A DNA stretch of 64,000 nucleotides from Lutraria lutraria (taxonomy: Eukaryota; Mollusca; Bivalvia; Venerida; Mactridae): the NCBI GenBank assembly GCA_964023205.1, contig OZ026833.1:32948830-33012829 (forward strand), in the 5' to 3' direction. The position numbers were made by a program, and so were the translations under genes. The notes under the pieces are model-generated. The model worked only from the letters and a program-made list of their open reading frames with translations. It did no database searches and had not been told where the DNA came from. This document shows, piece after piece, positions 36,763 through 50,011 of this stretch (its first letter is position 1; the number at the start of each line of letters is the position of its first letter).

Positions 36763-38039
36763 TTTTTTTTATTTTTATTTTTCGTTCTTTAGCGTTATAC
36801 AGGCTTCAAAACATTCCGCAAACACTTGGCGTTTGTTTCTTGCAATTAAATTAAATAGAAACAGCGTATTTTGTACGTTTTGCATTAATTAATATTCATT
36901 TCTGCAATAATAGCGATGTTAATCGCATTTCACGTGGGGTTACTGTAACGAAACCAGCCGTATGACTTTAGTTTGATATGTTGCGCTATGTACCAATCAA
37001 GGCTGCTGCATTGTGTTATCATTGCGTGTTGGGTTGTTGTCGTTGGCGTCAATATGCATATGGTACGTACGTATCTTACTGTGAATTTCATAAGCAGCGC
37101 GTGTGTTAAAGTAACAATTTGTTTTAATATCAATTATATAGAGACTGAACATGTACGGTTACATATGTATGTAAGTCGGAGCGTGTGTTAAAGTAACAAT
37201 TTGTTTTAATATCAATTATATAGAGACTGAACATGTACGGTTACATATGTATGTAAGTCGGAGCGTGTGTTAAAGTAACAATTTATTTTAATATCAATTA
37301 TAAAGAGACTGAACATGTACGGTTACGTATGTATGTAAGTCGGACACATGGTGAATCAGTATACATATAATTAGTTGAGTAAGTATAATAGTATGTTAGT
37401 GCATGTACATTGATGTGCTTGCATTACCGAATTGCATTTATTTAAAAACTATCAGTCTGAGAATAGTGGAACCGACTAATCGCAGAACAATTCCAAATTG
37501 AATGAGGGAGACCAGGCACCGCATTGAAATTGTGTTTCATATATTTGCGAACTTAACAAATTAAGAATGTAAGTAAGCATGTGCGGAGAGATCTGTCCCA
37601 CTGATTTGGGGGCCGTCTTGTGTCAAACACCCCCTACGCCCCATGCTAGGTAGGAACTATATAAGCGTGGGTGTGTGAAAGAAGACGACTTCATTGAAAT
37701 GGCATTCCTTCGTTTCACATTCTCAGATTGCATTCAGTCGAGTAGATTTAAACTTGGTAATATGCGATAATTTTTATCACACCCTGAAGGTAACGAACAC
37801 GCATAAACATGCATCATCGATCGACAAAGGGAAATAAACCACTTACGTATAGGAAACGCACCCGTCGAGCATATAGGACACCAAGGGAACTGGATGTTTT
37901 GGTCATATATCTATGTTTGTCTCTTATATTAATTTCTGCTATCGTAAAACTTGCCAAGTTTACAGTAATTTGAAACTACTCAAGCGAACACGTGCACAAA
38001 CACCTTGATATATAAGTTCCGATTCTCGTCAGACAATGT

Positions 38040-38131
38040 GCCGCAATGGCGCAGTCGGTTAAAGCGTCGGACATTGAAAGCTTTCGAGACAGGCAGACTT
38101 TTTGTGGCGGGTTCGAGGCCGGCCACGGATC
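38040..38131 (+). ncRNA. tRNA-like Pol III element 29
   Basis: CG allele. Unit 1,291 bp, third occurrence of the ACAACG/two-copy type. Confidence 0.62.
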
Positions 38132-39330
38132 TTTTTTTTATTTTTATTTTTCGTTCGTTAGCGTTATACAGGCTTCAAAACATTCCGCAAACACTTGGCG
38201 TTTGTTTCTTGCAATTAAATTAAATAGAAACAACGTATTTTGAACGTTTTGCATTAATTAATATTCATTTCTGCAATAATAGCGATGTTAATCGCATTTC
38301 ACGTGGGGTTACTGTAACGAAACCAGCCGTATGACTTTGGTTTGATATGTTGCGCTATGTACCAATCAAGGCTGCTGCATTGTGTTATCATTGCGTGTTG
38401 GGTTATTGTCGTTGGCGTCAATATGCATATGGTACGTACGTATCTTACTGTGAATTTCATAAGCAGCGCGTGTGTTAAAGTAACAATTTGTTTTAATATC
38501 AATTATATAGAGACTGAACATGTACGGTTACATATGTATGTAAGTCGGAGCGTGTGTTAAAGTAACAATTTATTTTAATATCAATTATAAAGAGACTGAA
38601 CATGTACGGTTACGTATGTATGTAAGTCGGACACATGGTGAATCAGTATACAGTCATATAATTAGTTGAGTAAGTATAATAGTATGTTAGTGCATGTACA
38701 TTGATGTGCTTGCATTACCGAATTGCATTTATTTAAAAACTATCAGTCTGAGAATAGTGGAACCGACTAATCGCAGAACAATTCCAAATTGAATGAGGGA
38801 GACCAGGCACCGCATTGAAATTGTGTTTCATATATTTGCGAACTTAACAAATTAAGAATGTAAGTAAGCATGTGCGGAGAGATCTGTCCCACTGATTTGG
38901 GGGCCGTCTTGTGTCAAACACCCCCTACGCCCCATGCTAGGTAGGAACTATATAAGCGTGGGTGTGTGAAAGAAGACGACTTCATTGAAATGGCATTCCT
39001 TCGTTTCACATTCTCAGATTGCATTCAGTCGAGTAGATTTAAACTTGGTAATATGCGATAATTTTTATCACACCCTGAAGGTAACGAACACGCATAAACA
39101 TGCATCATCGATCGACAAAGGGAAATAACCCACTTACGTATAGGAAACGCACCCGTCGAGCATATAGGACACCAAGTGAACTGGATGTTTTGGTCATATA
39201 TCTATGTTTGTCTCTTATATTAATTTCTGCTATCGTAAAACTTGCCAAGTTTACAGTAATTTGAAACTACTCAAGCGAACACGTGCACAAACACCTTGAT
39301 ATATAAGTTCCGATTCTCGTCAGACAATGT

Positions 39331-39422
39331 GCCGCAATGGCGCAGTCGGTTAAAGCGTCGGACATTGAAAGCTTTCTAGACAGGCAGACTTTTTGTGGCG
39401 GGTTCGAGGCCGGCCACGGATC
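39331..39422 (+). ncRNA. tRNA-like Pol III element 30
   Basis: CT allele, counterpart of the element at 33921. Unit 1,369 bp, three copies. Confidence 0.62.
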
Positions 39423-40699
39423 TTTTTTTTATTTTTATTTTTCGTTCGTTAGCGTTATACAGGCTTCAAAACATTCCGCAAACACTTGGCGTTTGTTTCT
39501 TGCAATTAAATTAAATAGAAACAGCGTATTTTGTACGTTTTGCATTAATTAATATTCATTTCTGCAATAATAGCGATGTTAATCGCATTTCACGTGGGGT
39601 TACTGTAACGAAACCAGCCGTATGACTTTGGTTTGATATGTTGCGCTATGTACCAATCAAGGCTGCTGCATTGTGTTATCATTGCGTGTTGGGTTATTGT
39701 CGTTGGCGTCAATATGCATATGGTACGTACGTATCTTACTGTGAATTTCATAAGCAGCGCGTGTGTTAAAGTAACAATTTGTTTTAATATCAATTATATA
39801 GAGACTGAACATGTACGGTTACATATGTATGTAAGTTGGAGCGTGTGTTAAAGTAACAATTTGTTTTAATATCAATTATATAGAGACTGAACATGTACGG
39901 TTACATATGTATGTAAGTCGGAGCGTGTGTTAAAGTAACAATTTATTTTAATATCAATTATAAAGAGACTGAACATGTACGGTTACGTATGTATGTAAGT
40001 CGGACACATGGTGAATCAGTATACATATAATTAGTTGAGTAAGTATAATAGTATGTTAGTGCATGTACATTGATGTGCTTGCATTACCGAATTGCATTTA
40101 TTTAAAAACTATCAGTCTGAGAATAGTGGAACCGACTAATCGCAGAACAATTCCAAATTGAATGAGGGAGACCAGGCACCGCATTGAAATTGTGTTTCAT
40201 ATATTTGCGAACTTAACAAATTAAGAATGTAAGTAAGCATGTGCGGAGAGATCTGTCCCACTGATTTGGGGGCCGTCTTGTGTCAAACACCCCCTACGCC
40301 CCATGCTAGGTAGGAACTATATAAGCGTGGGTGTGTGAAAGAAGACGACTTCATTGAAATGGCATTCCTTCGTTTCACATTCTCAGATTGCATTCAGTCG
40401 AGTAGATTTAAACTTGGTAATATGCGATAATTTTTATCACACCCTGAAGGTAACGAACACGCATAAACATGCATCATCGATCGACAAAGGGAAATAACCC
40501 ACTTACGTATAGGAAACGCACCCGTCGAGCATATAGGACACCAAGGGAACTGGATGTTTTGGTCATATATCTATGTTTGTCTCTTATATTAATTTCTGCT
40601 ATCGTAAAACTTGCCAAGTTTACAGTAATTTGAAACTACTCAAGCGAACACGTGTACAAACACCTTGATATATAAGTTCCGATTCTCGTCAGACAATGT

Positions 40700-40791
40700 G
40701 CCGCAATGGCGCAGTCGGTTAAAGCGTCGGACATTGAAAGCTTTCGAGACAGGCAGACTTTTTGTGGCGGGTTCGAGGCCGGCCACGGATC
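40700..40791 (+). ncRNA. tRNA-like Pol III element 31
   Basis: CG allele with TTCGTTCTTTAGCG. Unit 1,368 bp. ACTTGCGAAC and AATAAGGATG are private changes in its tail. Confidence 0.62.
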
Positions 40792-42067
40792 TTTTTTTTA
40801 TTTTTATTTTTCGTTCTTTAGCGTTATACAGGCTTCAAAACATTCCGCAAACACTTGGCGTTTGTTTCTTGCAATTAAATTAAATAGAAACAGCGTATTT
40901 TGTACGTTTTGCATTAATTAATATTCATTTCTGCAATAATAGCGATGTTAATCGCATTTCACGTGGGGTTACTGTAACGAAACCAGCCGTATGACTTTAG
41001 TTTGATATGTTGCGCTATGTACCAATCAAGGCTGCTGCATTGTGTTATCATTGCGTGTTGGGTTATTGTCGTTGGCGTCAATATGCATATGGTACGTACG
41101 TATCTTACTGTGAATTTCATAAGCAGCGCGTGTGTTAAAGTAACAATTTGTTTTAATATCAATTATATAGAGACTGAACATGTACGGTTACATATGTATG
41201 TAAGTCGGAGCGTGTGTTAAAGTAACAATTTGTTTTAATATCAATTATATAGAGACTGAACATGTACGGTTACATATGTATGTAAGTCGGAGCGTGTGTT
41301 AAAGTAACAATTTATTTTAATATCAATTATAAAGAGACTGAACATGTACGGTTACGTATGTATGTAAGTTGGACACATGGTGAATCAGTATACATATAAT
41401 TAGTTGAGTAAGTATAATAGTATGTTAGTGCATGTACATTGATGTGCTTGCATTACCGAATTGCATTTATTTAAAAACTATCAGTCTGAGAATAGTGGAA
41501 CCGACTAATCGCAGAACAATTCCAAATTGAATGAGGGAGACCAGGCACCGCATTGAAATTGTGTTTCATATACTTGCGAACTTAACAAATAAGGATGTAA
41601 GTAAGCATGTGCGGAGAGATCTGTCCCACTGATTTGGGGGCCGTCTTGTGTCAAACACCCCCTACGCCCCATGCTAGGTAGGAACTATATAAGCGTGGGT
41701 GTGTGAAAGAAGACGACTTCATTGAAATGGCATTCCTTCGTTTCACATTCTCAGATTGCATTCAGTCGAGTAGATTTAAACTTGGTAATATGCGATAATT
41801 TTTATCACACCCTGAAGGTAACGAACACGCATAAACATGCATCATCGATCGACAAAGGGAAATAACCCACTTACGTATAGGAAACGCACCCGTCGAGCAT
41901 ATAGGACACCAAGGGAACTGGATGTTTTGGTCATATATCTATGTTTGTCTCTTATATTAATTTCTGCTATCGTAAAACTTGCCAAGTTTACAGTAATTTG
42001 AAACTACTCAAGCGAACACGTGCACAAACACCTTGATATATAAGTTCCGATTCTCGTCAGACAATGT

Positions 42068-42159
42068 GCCGCAATGGCGCAGTCGGTTAAAGCGTCGGAC
42101 ATTGAAAGCTTTCGAGACAGGCAGACTTTTTGTGGCGGGTTCGAGGCCGGCCACGGATC
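42068..42159 (+). ncRNA. tRNA-like Pol III element 32
   Basis: CG allele. Unit 1,287 bp with two 82-bp copies. First unit with the GTATCGAAACC marker common up to 54 kb. Confidence 0.62.
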
Positions 42160-43354
42160 TTTTTTTTATTTTTATTTTTCGTTCGTTAGCGTTATACAGG
42201 CTTCAAAACATTCCGCAAACACTTGGCGTTTGTTTCTTGCAATTAAATTAAATAGAAACAGCGTATTTTGTACGTTTTGCATTAATTAATATTCATTTCT
42301 GCAATAATAGCGATGTTAATCGCATTTCACGTGGGGTTAGTGTATCGAAACCAGCCGTATGACTTTAGTTTGATATGTTGCGCTATGTACCAATCAAGGC
42401 TGCTGCATTGTGTTATCATTGCGTGTTGGGTTATTGTCGTTGGCGTCAATATGCATATGGTACGTACGTATCTTACTGTGAATTTCATAAGCAGCGCGTG
42501 TGTTAAAGTAACAATTTGTTTTAATATCAATTATATAGAGACTGAACATGTACGGTTACATATGTATGTAAGTCGGAGCGTGTGTTAAAGTAACAATTTA
42601 TTTTAATATCAATTATAAAGAGACTGAACATGTACGGTTACGTATGTATGTAAGTCGGACACATGGTGAATCAGTATACATATAATTAGTTGAGTAAGTA
42701 TAATAGTATGTTAGTGCATGTACATTGATGTGCTTGCATTACCGAATTGCATTTATTTAAAAACTATCAGTCTGAGAATAGTGGAACCGACTAATCGCAG
42801 AACAATTCCAAATTGAATGAGGGAGACCAGGCACCGCATTGAAATTGTGTTTCATATATTTGCGAACTTAACAAATTAAGAATGTAAGTAAGCATGTGCG
42901 GAGAGATCTGTCCCACTGATTTGGGGGCCGTCTTGTGTCAAACACCCCCTACGCCCCATGCTAGGTAGGAACTATATAAGCGTGGGTGTGTGAAAGAAGA
43001 CGACTTCATTGAAATGGCATTCCTTCGTTTCACATTCTCAGATTGCATTCAGTCGAGTAGATTTAAATTTGGTAATATGCGATAATTTTTATCACACCCT
43101 GAAGGTAACGAACACGCATAAACATGCATCATCGATCGACAAAGGGAAATAACCCACTTACGTATAGGAAACGCACCCGTCGAGCATATAGGACACCAAG
43201 GGAACTGGATGTTTTGGTCATATATCTATGTTTGTCTCTTATATTAATTTCTGCTATCGTAAAACTTGCCAAGTTTACAGTAATTTGAAACTACTCAAGC
43301 GAACACGTGCACAAACACCTTGATATATAAGTTCCGATTCTCGTCAGACAATGT

Positions 43355-43446
43355 GCCGCAATGGCGCAGTCGGCTAAAGCGTCGGACATTGAAAGCTTTC
43401 TAGACAGGGAGACTTTTTGTGGCGGGTTCGAGGCCGGCCACGGATC
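43355..43446 (+). ncRNA. tRNA-like Pol III element 33
   Basis: CT allele plus two private changes: D loop GGCTAAAGCG and ACAGGGAGAC. Unit 1,369 bp, three copies. Confidence 0.58.
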
Positions 43447-44723
43447 TTTTTTTTATTTTTATTTTTCGTTCGTTAGCGTTATACAGGCTTCAAAACATTC
43501 CGCAAACACTTGGCGTTTGTTTCTTGCAATTAAATTAAATAGAAACAGCGTATTTTGTACGTTTTGCATTAATTAATATTCATTTCTGCAATAATAGCGA
43601 TGTTAATCGCATTTCACGTGGGGTTACTGTAACGAAACCAGCCGTATGACTTTAGTTTGATATGTTGCGCTATGTACCAATCAAGGCTGCTGCATTGTGT
43701 TATCATTGCGTGTTGGGTTATTGTCGTTGGCGTCAATATGCATATGGTACGTACGTATCTTACTGTGAATTTCATAAGCAGCGCGTGTGTTAAAGTAACA
43801 ATTTGTTTTAATATCAATTATATAGAGACTGAACATGTACGGTTACATATGTATGTAAGTCGGAGCGTGTGTTAAAGTAACAATTTGTTTTAATATCAAT
43901 TATATAGAGACTGAACATGTACGGTTACATATGTATGTAAGTCGGAGCGTGTGTTAAAGTAACAATTTATTTTAATATCAATTATAAAGAGACTGAACAT
44001 GTACGGTTACGTATGTATGTAAGTCGGACACATGGTGAATCAGTATACATATAATTAGTTGAGTAAGTATAATAGTATGTTAGTGCATGTACATTGATGT
44101 GCTTGCATTACCGAATTGCATTTATTTAAAAACTATCAGTCTGAGAATAGTGGAACCGACTAATCGCAGAACAATTCCAAATTGAATGAGGGAGACCAGG
44201 CACCGCATTGAAATTGTGTTTCATATATTTGCGAACTTAACAAATTAAGAATGTAAGTAAGCATGTGCGGAGAGATCTGTCCCACTGATTTGGGGGCCGT
44301 CTTGTGTCAAACACCCCCTACGCCCCATGCTAGGTAGGAACTATATAAGCGTGGGTATGTGAAAGAAGACGACTTCATTGAAATGGCATTCCTTCGTTTC
44401 ACATTCTCAGATTGCATTCAGTCGAGTAGATTTAAACTTGGTAATATGCGATAATTTTTATCACACCCTGAAGGTAACGAACACGCATAAACATGCATGA
44501 TCGATCGACAAAGGGAAATAACCCACTTACGTATAGGAAACGCACCCGTCGAGCATATAGGACACCAAGGGGACTGGATGTTTTGGTCATATATCTATGT
44601 TTGTCTCTTATATTAATTTCTGCTATCGTAAAACTTGCCAAGTTTACAGTAATTTGAAACTACTCAGGCGAACACGTGCACAAACACCTTGATATATAAG
44701 TTCCGATTCTCGTCAGACAATGT

Positions 44724-44815
44724 GCCGCAATGGCGCAGTCGGTTAAAGCGTCGGACATTGAAAGCTTTCGAGACAGGCAGACTTTTTGTGGCGGGTTCGA
44801 GGCCGGCCACGGATC
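44724..44815 (+). ncRNA. tRNA-like Pol III element 34
   Basis: CG allele, standard. Unit 1,369 bp, GTATCGAAACC marker. Confidence 0.63.
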
Positions 44816-46092
44816 TTTTTTTTATTTTTATTTTTCGTTCGTTAGCGTTATACAGGCTTCAAAACATTCCGCAAACACTTGGCGTTTGTTTCTTGCAATT
44901 AAATTAAATAGAAACGGCGTATTTTGTACGTTTTGCATTAATTAATATTCATTTCTGCAATAATAGCGATGTTAATCGCATTTCACGTGGGGTTACTGTA
45001 TCGAAACCAGCCGTATGACTTTAGTTTGATATGTTGCGCTATGTACCAATCAAGGCTGCTGCATTGTGTTATCATTGCGTGTTGGGTTATTGTCGTTGGC
45101 GTCAATATGCATATGGTACGTACGTATCTTACTGTGAATTTCATAAGCAGCGCGTGTGTTAAAGTAACAATTTGTTTTAATATCAATTATATAGAGACTG
45201 AACATGTACGGTTACATATGTATGTAAGTCGGAGCGTGTGTTAAAGTAACAATTTGTTTTAATATCAATTATATAGAGACTGAACATGTACGGTTACATA
45301 TGTATGTAAGTCGGAGCGTGTGTTAAAGTAACAATTTATTTTAATATCAATTATAAAGAGACTGAACATGTACGGTTACGTATGTATGTAAGTCGGACAC
45401 ATGGTGAATCAGTATACATATAATTAGTTGAGTAAGTATAATAGTATGTTAGTGCATGTACATTGATGTGCTTGCATTACCGAATTGCATTTATTTAAAA
45501 ACTATCACTCTGAGAATAGTGGAACCGACTAATCGCAGAACAATTCCAAATTGAATGAGGGAGACCAGGCACCGCATTGAAATTGTGTTTCATATATTTG
45601 CGAACTTAACAAATTAAGAATGTAAGTAAGCATGTGCGGAGAGATCTGTCCCACTGATTTGGGGGCCGTCTTGTGTCAAACACCCCCTACGCCCCATGCT
45701 AGGTAGGAACTATATAAGCGTGGGTGTGTGAAAGAAGACGACTTCATTGAAATGGCATTCCTTCGTTTCACATTCTCAGATTGCATTCAGTCGAGTAGAT
45801 TTAAACTTGGTAATATGCGATAATTTTTATCACACCCTGAAGGTAACGAACACGCATAAACATGCATGATCGATCGACAAAGGGAAATAACCCACTTACG
45901 TATAGGAAACGCACCCGTCGAGCATATAGGACACCAAGGGAACTGGATGTTCTGGTCATATATCTATGTTTGTCTCTTATATTAATTTCTGCTATCGTAA
46001 AACTTGCCAAGTTTACAGTAATTTGAAACTACTCAAGCGAACACGTGCACAAACACCTTGATATATAAGTTCCGATTCTCGTCAGACAATGT

Positions 46093-46184
46093 GCCGCAAT
46101 GGCGCAGTCGGTTAAAGCGTCGGACATTGAAAGCTTTCGAGACAGGCAGACTTTTTGTGGCGGGTTCGAGGCCGGCCACGGATC
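46093..46184 (+). ncRNA. tRNA-like Pol III element 35 (unit carries transposon copy 1)
   Basis: Core standard, CG allele. The unit is 2,458 bp because of the insertion about 880 bases downstream. One sub-repeat reads TTACTTATG. Confidence 0.63.
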
Positions 46185-46977
46185 TTTTTTTTATTTTTAT
46201 TTTTCGTTCGTTAGCGTTATACAGGCTTCAAAACATTCCGCAAACACTTGGCGTTTGTTTCTTGCAATTAAATTAAATAGAAACAGCGTATTTTGTACGT
46301 TTTGCATTAATTAATATTCATTTCTGCAATAATAGCGATGTTAATCGCATTTCACGTGGGGTTACTGTATCGAAACCAGCCGTATGACTTTAGTTTGATA
46401 TGTTGCGCTATGTACCAATCAAGGCTGCTGCATTGTGTTATCATTGCGTGTTGGGTTATTGTCGTTGGCGTCAATATGCATATGGTACGTACGTATCTTA
46501 CTGTGAATTTCATAAGCAGCGCGTGTGTTAAAGTAACAATTTGTTTTAATATCAATTATATAGAGACTGAACATGTACGGTTACATATGTATGTAAGTCG
46601 GAGCGTGTGTTAAAGTAACAATTTGTTTTAATATCAATTATATAGAGACTGAACATGTACGGTTACTTATGTATGTAAGTCGGAGCGTGTGTTAAAGTAA
46701 CAATTTATTTTAATATCAATTATAAAGAGACTGAACATGTACGGTTACGTATGTATGTAAGTCGGACACATGGTGAATCAGTATACATATAATTAGTTGA
46801 GTAAGTATAATAGTATGTTAGTGCATGTACATTGATGTGCTTGCATTACCGAATTGCATTTATTTAAAAACTATCAGTCTGAGAATAGTGGAACCGACTA
46901 ATCGCAGAACAATTCCAAATTGAATGAGGGAGACCAGGCACCGCATTGAAATTGTGTTTCATATATTTGCGAACTTA

Positions 46978-46995
46978 CTGTTCAGTTAGGATAAT
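46978..46995 (+). repeat. Left terminal inverted repeat of transposon copy 1
   Basis: It reads CTGTTCAGTTAGGATAAT and pairs with the right end at 48047-48064 with mismatches at positions 5 and 12. Confidence 0.85.
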
Positions 46996-47009
46996 TGTAG
47001 AGTGACGCA

Positions 47010-47023
47010 GTGGTCGAGTCCAC
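47010..47023 (+). other. T-arm-like hairpin fragment inside transposon copy 1
   Basis: GTGG-TCGAGT-CCAC folds as a short stem-loop and matches a B box with one T missing. GACGCAG just before it resembles an A-box end. It looks like a collapsed tRNA remnant. Confidence 0.35.
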
Positions 47024-47108
47024 TTTTATTGTGTAAAACCGTTGTCAAATTATCAGTAGACATGTAGGCTAACTGTATGACTTACAAATTTCGTGCAGCA
47101 CATTAACT

Positions 47109-47183
47109 GTCGGCGTAACGCAGTTGGTAACGATGTTGTCTGTTAATACACCTATTTGTGTGAAATTATTGGTGTGAGACCGC
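47109..47183 (+). pseudogene. Weak tRNA-like fragment inside transposon copy 1
   Basis: TAACGCAGTTGGTAA resembles a tRNA D arm with one A-box mismatch. About 60 bases on, GGTGTGAGACC resembles a degraded B box (GGTTCGANNCC). The spacing fits a tRNA-derived element, but the match is poor. Confidence 0.3.
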
Positions 47184-47282
47184 GATTTAGTAATTTTTCG
47201 CAAATTATTTCCTATTTCTATGTATATATTTTTTTAATTTCGTCAATTTTGTAATTTTCTTTTTTCGTTTTTGTAAGGATTA

Positions 47283-47296
47283 TACTAGATCTAGTA
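47283..47296. repeat. 14-bp perfect palindrome in transposon copy 1
   Basis: TACTAGATCTAGTA is self-complementary over its whole length. The second transposon copy has it too. Confidence 0.8.
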
Positions 47297-47376
47297 CTTA
47301 TATTATTATCACTTTTATCGTTCGGTATATTGTTACATGTAATAAGCATGATTAAGAATAGTCTCAGACATTTCGT

Positions 47377-47395
47377 CGTAATTATGATAATTACG
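47377..47395. repeat. Inverted repeat, 9-bp arms, in transposon copy 1
   Basis: CGTAATTAT and ATAATTACG are perfect inverted arms around a single G. No function is assigned. Confidence 0.8.
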
Positions 47396-47849
47396 ATTGG
47401 TTCGCTATTAAAAGTCCATCTATTTTCAGCCATATTTAGCTACATTTTGTAGTTGGCCTTCAGATAAGTTGGCAATACAATACAATGTTTATTTCTCAAG
47501 TCAGTACATATATATGACAATATGAGCATACATTATCGTATGATACAAAGAAAAGAGTGTGAGGCTTGACAAAATATTGGGAGAAACGTACACCTCATAG
47601 AATTTTAATAAAATAGCAAGTAGTTGTTTCTTGTTTGTCAATTTGAAGTAAGTCAATAAGTTTGTAAACGAAGTTCTTGTGCACCGTACTAATACTGCAA
47701 GTACTTTTTAACTACACTCTTCGCGTTTAACAGGACAAAATGCATTCTTATTCTTCACAGTTTACTACTAAAATATTATAACAAACCTACCTATATACTA
47801 CAATTAATTTGCGGCTGAGCTGAAGTTGAAAAAGAAAACGAAAAAAGAG

Positions 47850-47929
47850 ACAACTGATGAGGTTCGAACTCGCGATAAAAGTTTAGCTCCTTGACATTCT
47901 AAAGGCTTTACCAACTGCGCCAACCGGAC
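47850..47929 (-). pseudogene. tRNA-derived sequence, minus strand, transposon copy 1
   Basis: Read on the minus strand, TGGCGCAGTTGGTAAAGC is a good A box/D arm (47905-47922). GAGTTCGAACCTC is a good B box/T arm with four of five stem pairs, and the spacing is that of a tRNA. The anticodon arm does not give a normal seven-base loop and the acceptor strands do not pair, so this is a tRNA pseudogene or SINE-type head, not a working tRNA. Confidence 0.6.
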
Positions 47930-48046
47930 ATCTACAATTGTATTGCTAAACTGTAATACTATATTTGTTTCTTATAAACCCACTTTACCTGTTCAGATAA
48001 TGGATGTTAACTTTTGTGTATACATAAAATGAAACGTCACTATCAC

Positions 48047-48064
48047 ATTATCGTAACTGGACAG
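48047..48064 (-). repeat. Right terminal inverted repeat of transposon copy 1
   Basis: Read on the minus strand it begins CTGTCCAGTTACGATAAT, matching 16 of 18 positions of the left end. It is followed by the duplicated TA. Confidence 0.85.
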
Positions 48065-48550
48065 TAACAAATTAAGAATGTAAGTAAGCATGTGCGGAGA
48101 GATCTGTCCCACTGATTTGGGGGCCGTCTTGTGTCAAACACCCCCTACGCCCCATGCTAGGTAGGAACTATATAAGCGTGGGTGTGTGAAAGAAGACGAC
48201 TTCATTGAAATGGCATTCCTTCGTTTCACATTCTCAGATTGCATTCAGTCGAGTAGATTTAAACTTGGTAATATGCGATAATTTTTATCACACCCTGAAG
48301 GTAACGAACACGCATAAACATGCATCATCGATCGACAAAGGGAAATAACCCACTTACGTATAGGAAACGCACCCGTCGAGCATATAGGACACCAAGGGAA
48401 CTGGATGTTTTGGTCATATATCTATGTTTGTCTCTTATATTAATTTCTGTTATCGTAAAACTTGCCAAGTTTACAGTAATTTGAAACTACTCAAGCGAAC
48501 ACGTGTACAAACACCTTGATATATAAGTTCCGATTCTCGTCAGACAATGT

Positions 48551-48642
48551 GCCGCAATGGCGCAGACGGTTAAAGCGTCGGACATTGAAAGCTTTCGAGA
48601 CAGGCAGACTTTTTGTGGCGGGTTCGAGGCCGGCCACGGATC
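48551..48642 (+). ncRNA. tRNA-like Pol III element 36
   Basis: CG allele; A box end CAGACGG instead of CAGTCGG. Unit 1,369 bp, three copies. Confidence 0.6.
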
Positions 48643-49919
48643 TTTTTTTTATTTTTATTTTTCGTTCGTTAGCGTTATACAGGCTTCAAAACATTCCGCA
48701 AACACTTGGCGTTTGTTTCTTGCAATTAAATTAAATAGAAACAGCGTATTTTGTACGTTTTGCATTAATTATTATTCATTTCTGCAATAATAGCGATGTT
48801 AATCGCATTTCACGTGGGGTTACTGTATCGAAACCAGCCGTATGACTTTAGTTTGATATGTTGCGCTATGTACCAATCAAGGCTGCTGCATTGTGTTATC
48901 ATTGCGTGTTGGGTTATTGTCGTTGGCGTCAATATGCATATGGTACGTACGTATCTTACTGTGAATTTCATAAGCAGCGCGTGTGTTAAAGTAACAATTT
49001 GTTTTAATATCAATTATATAGAGACTGAACATGTACGGTTACATATGTATGTAAGTCGGAGCGTGTGTTAAAGTAACAATTTGTTTTAATATCAATTATA
49101 TAGAGACTGAACATGTACGGTTACATATGTATGTAAGTCGGAGCGTGTGTTAAAGTAACAATTTATTTTAATATCAATTATAAAGAGACTGAACATGTAC
49201 GGTTACGTATGTATGTAAGTCGGACACATGGTGAATCAGTATACATATAATTAGTTGAGTAAGTATAATAGTATGTTAGTGCATGTACATTGATGTGCTT
49301 GCATTACCGAATTGCATTTATTTAAAAACTATCAGTCTGAGAATAGTGGAACCGACTAATCGCAGAACAATTCCAAATTGAATGAGGGAGACCAGGCACC
49401 GCATTGAAATTGTGTTTCATATATTTGCGAACTTAACAAATTAAGAATGTAAGTAAGCATGTGCGGAGAGATCTGTCCCACTGATTTGGGGGCCGTCTTG
49501 TGTCAAACACCCCCTACGCCCCATGCTAGGTAGGAACTATATAAGCGTGGGTGTGTGAAAGAAGACGACTTCATTGAAATGGCATTCCTTCGTTTCACAT
49601 TCTCAGATTGCATTCAGTCGAGTAGATTTAAACTTGGTAATATGCGATAATTTTTATCACACCCTGAAGGTAACGAACACGCATAAACATGCATCATCGA
49701 TCGACAAAGGGAAATAACCCACTTACGTATAGGAAACGCACCCGTCGAGCATATAGGACACCAAGGGAACTGGATGTTCTGGTCATATATCTATGTTTGT
49801 CTCTTATATTAATTTCTGCTATCGTAAAACTTGCCAAGTTTACAGTAATTTGAAACTACTCAAGCGAACACGTGCACAAACACCTTGATATATAAGTTCC
49901 GATTCTCGTCAGACAATGT

Positions 49920-50011
49920 GCCGCAATGGCGCAGTCGGTTAAAGCGTCGGACATTGAAAGCTTTCGAGACAGGCAGACTTTTTGTGGCGGGTTCGAGGCC
50001 GGCCACGGATC
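49920..50011 (+). ncRNA. tRNA-like Pol III element 37 (unit carries transposon copy 2)
   Basis: Standard core, CG allele. Unit 2,458 bp. Confidence 0.63.

Larger units (their letters stand above)
32630..42067 (+). repeat. Higher-order match at 5,410 bp spacing
   Basis: Cores at 32630, 33921 and 35290 match those at 38040, 39331 and 40700. The first pair shares ACAACGTATTTTGAACG and a missing 82-bp copy. The second shares the CT core allele and GTAAGTTGGAGCG. The third shares TTCGTTCTTTAGCG. The unit at 36671 also has the last marker. Confidence 0.8.
46978..48064. mobile_element. Non-autonomous TA-flanked DNA transposon, copy 1 (1,087 bp)
   Basis: The insertion interrupts GAACTTAACAAATT, which is intact in the other units, so the uninserted site is known. 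TA is duplicated at 46976-46977 and 48065-48066. The ends form an inverted repeat: 46978-46995 against 48047-48064, 16 of 18 positions matching, beginning CTGTTCAG and CTGTCCAG. A TA duplication with terminal inverted repeats is typical of the Tc1/mariner superfamily; family assignment is inference. There is no transposase frame. Inside are tRNA-derived fragments, two perfect palindromes and AT-rich sequence including a CAATACAATACAATG string. Strand is undetermined. Confidence 0.88.

Noticed and set aside
47218..47433. 71-aa minus-strand frame inside the transposon
   Set aside because: Low-complexity AT-rich translation, no transposase motif, no second support.
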